NCBI RefSeq assembly: GCF_014174475.1
Contig: NZ_JACJUD010000008.1
Span: forward strand, 120,514-184,513
DNA: 64,000 nucleotides
Direction of reading: 5' to 3'
Source of the DNA: Aquipseudomonas ullengensis
GTDB taxonomy: Bacteria; Pseudomonadota; Gammaproteobacteria; Pseudomonadales; Pseudomonadaceae
The translations under genes and the position numbers were made by a program. Positions 63,103-64,000 of the stretch are shown in pieces; within the stretch, counting starts at the first letter, position 1; every line of letters begins with the position of its first letter. Under the pieces are notes generated by a model that did not search any database, had not been told where the DNA came from, and saw only the letters and a program-made list of their open reading frames with translations.

Positions 63103-63870
63103 ATGTCAATACTCCTGCGACACCGAGAAGGCAATGTTGAAGTTATAACGCTCAATCGGCCTGAGCGGCGCAATGCGCTGAGTCAGGAGCTGATGGAGGC
63201 GCTCTCCGTCGCATTGGCCGATGCCGAGCTGTCGGATGAAGTCAGAGTAATCGTCCTTACAGCAACAGGCGATCAGGCATTTTGTTCGGGGATGGATCTC
63301 AAGGACTTTGCCACACCTTCAGTCGAGACTGAGCCTAATTCGACCGAGTATTTCGATGCGTTCCTCTCCGGGCGATACCCGAAGCCGGTTATCGCGGCAG
63401 TAAACGCTACTGCTGTAGCGGGAGGTTTTGAGCTGATGATGGCTTGCGATCTGGCTGTTGTAGCGGAGGGTGCCAGGTTCGGATTGCCGGAGGTCAAACG
63501 GGGATTGTTTCCGGCAGGTTCCGGTGTGCTCCTGCCGGCCAGAATTCCTTTGTCAATCGCGCTTGAGCTGGGGTTGACGGGGGAACTTATTAATGCAGGC
63601 AGGGCTTATCAGCTCGGTTTGGTCAATAGGGTCGTTACAGCTGAAGCAGTTCTGACAACTGCTCTGGAGCTGGCGAATAGGATCGCGGAAAACGGCCCTT
63701 TAGGTGTTCAGGCAACCAAGAAATTGATGTTGCTGTGTGCCGGCGAGGGTGCCAGTGCGGCACGTGCTGAAATTAAGGTGGCAGTCGACCGGGTATTTAC
63801 CAGTTGCGACGCACGCGAGGGTGCTAAGGCTTTTGCGGAAAAGAGGCCTCCTCGATGGACTGGGCGTTGA
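63103..63870 (+). CDS. Enoyl-CoA hydratase/isomerase family protein
   Basis: 255 residues: LNRPERRNALSQEL, FCSGMDLKDF, ATAVAGGFELMMACDLAV and FGLPEVKRGLFPAGSG, a crotonase with Glu in the PEVK loop. GGAGC precedes the ATG. Codon use is less GC-rich than the genes before it, with many A/T third positions. It is the last complete gene; 13 bases after its stop an insertion sequence begins. Confidence 0.86.
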   Translation: MSILLRHREGNVEVITLNRPERRNALSQELMEALSVALADAELSDEVRVIVLTATGDQAFCSGMDLKDFATPSVETEPNSTEYFDAFLSGRYPKPVIAAVNATAVAGGFELMMACDLAVVAEGARFGLPEVKRGLFPAGSGVLLPARIPLSIALELGLTGELINAGRAYQLGLVNRVVTAEAVLTTALELANRIAENGPLGVQATKKLMLLCAGEGASAARAEIKVAVDRVFTSCDAREGAKAFAEKRPPRWTGR

Positions 63871-63883
63871 TTACTACAGCTAA

Positions 63884-64000
63884 GGATGGTCTGAAAAAGA
63901 CTTCCTGAATTTGGCAAAATACCCGGGCTCCATCCGCCGAGTTTTCCGATGAAGCAAATGACCTTCGCCGATGCCGAGTACGCCGGCAAGCGTAAACAGA
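63884..64000 (+). mobile_element. Left end of an IS5-family insertion sequence (cut by window edge)
   Basis: A terminal sequence GGATGGTCTGAAAAAGACTT starts at 63884, directly after CTAA (63880-63883), which fits the YTAR target used by IS5-group elements. An ATG at 63949 opens a frame MKQMTFADAEYAGKRKQ, which I recognise as the start of an IS5-type transposase. The rest lies outside the window, so completeness and the matching right end cannot be seen. Confidence 0.8.
63949..64000 (+). CDS. IS5-family transposase, N-terminal 17 residues (partial)
   Basis: The frame reads from ATG through the window end without a stop. The N-terminus matches IS5-group transposases common in Pseudomonas. Its catalytic DDE residues lie beyond the edge. 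Confidence 0.78.
   Translation, partial: MKQMTFADAEYAGKRKQ

Overview
The window is GC-rich, densely packed catabolic DNA, most likely from a Pseudomonas or a close gammaproteobacterium. Grounds are the codon and base composition, the DUF1302/DUF1329/YCF48/RND envelope gene set, a CYP101 (P450cam)-like P450 with a putidaredoxin-like ferredoxin, and an IS5-type transposase start at the right edge. Species assignment is inference; there is no rRNA or tRNA here.

Nearly every gene handles a CoA-thioester or an oxygenated hydrophobic substrate. I count three acyl-CoA ligases, one family III CoA transferase, five pairs of acyl-CoA dehydrogenase (ACAD) domains (two pairs fused into single proteins), five enoyl-CoA hydratase/isomerase genes plus a broken sixth, one MaoC hydratase, five SDRs, one true thiolase, two thiolase-like proteins without the thiolase cysteine, one DUF35 partner protein, several alpha/beta hydrolases and two thioesterases. 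Oxygen chemistry comes from a P450, a KshA-like Rieske oxygenase and an epoxide hydrolase. Alcohol and aldehyde oxidation comes from a GMC oxidoreductase and an aldehyde dehydrogenase. This looks like a pathway for a branched, alicyclic or polycyclic compound (terpenoid- or steroid-like). The signature genes of classical steroid ring degradation (KstD, HsaC) are absent, so the substrate is unknown.

Layout. 1-5.2 kb: transporter end, thioesterases, GlcE-like oxidase, hydrolase and ligase. 5.4-12.4 kb: thiolase-like protein, solute-binding protein, then the GMC / aldehyde dehydrogenase / CoA-transferase operon. 12.5-19.3 kb: TetR regulator, two SDRs and P450 on the minus strand; ferredoxin on plus; SDR, MaoC and hydrolase on minus. 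19.4-27.5 kb: thiolase-like protein, hydratase, epoxide hydrolase, PF10118 protein, GldA-like dehydrogenase, hydratase-hydrolase-hydratase. 27.5-29.9 kb: tyrosine phosphatase, gene debris, DapB-like dehydrogenase. 29.9-39.9 kb: a seven-gene minus-strand operon (flavin/Fe-S reductase, ACAD pair, ligase, fused ACAD, Rieske, SnoaL-like). 40.4-50.9 kb: envelope module followed by SDR, MDR reductase and ligase. 51-56 kb: isochorismatase-like gene, fused ACAD, thiolase, hydrolase. 56.2-61.4 kb: two ACAD pairs and DUF35 on minus. 61.6-63.9 kb: SDR and two hydratases, then an IS5-like left end.

The most striking observation is a shared imperfect dyad, ARCTGA-N7-TYAGYT, found 13 times. All copies lie in promoter regions, and one or two sit in front of almost every operon, so the 60 kb appears to form a single regulon. 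The other notable features are the five heteromeric-type ACAD pairs (two fused), the cysteine-less thiolase-like proteins with a DUF35 protein, and two decayed gene remnants (Rieske 3' end and enoyl-CoA hydratase 3' end) that point to past tandem duplication and loss.
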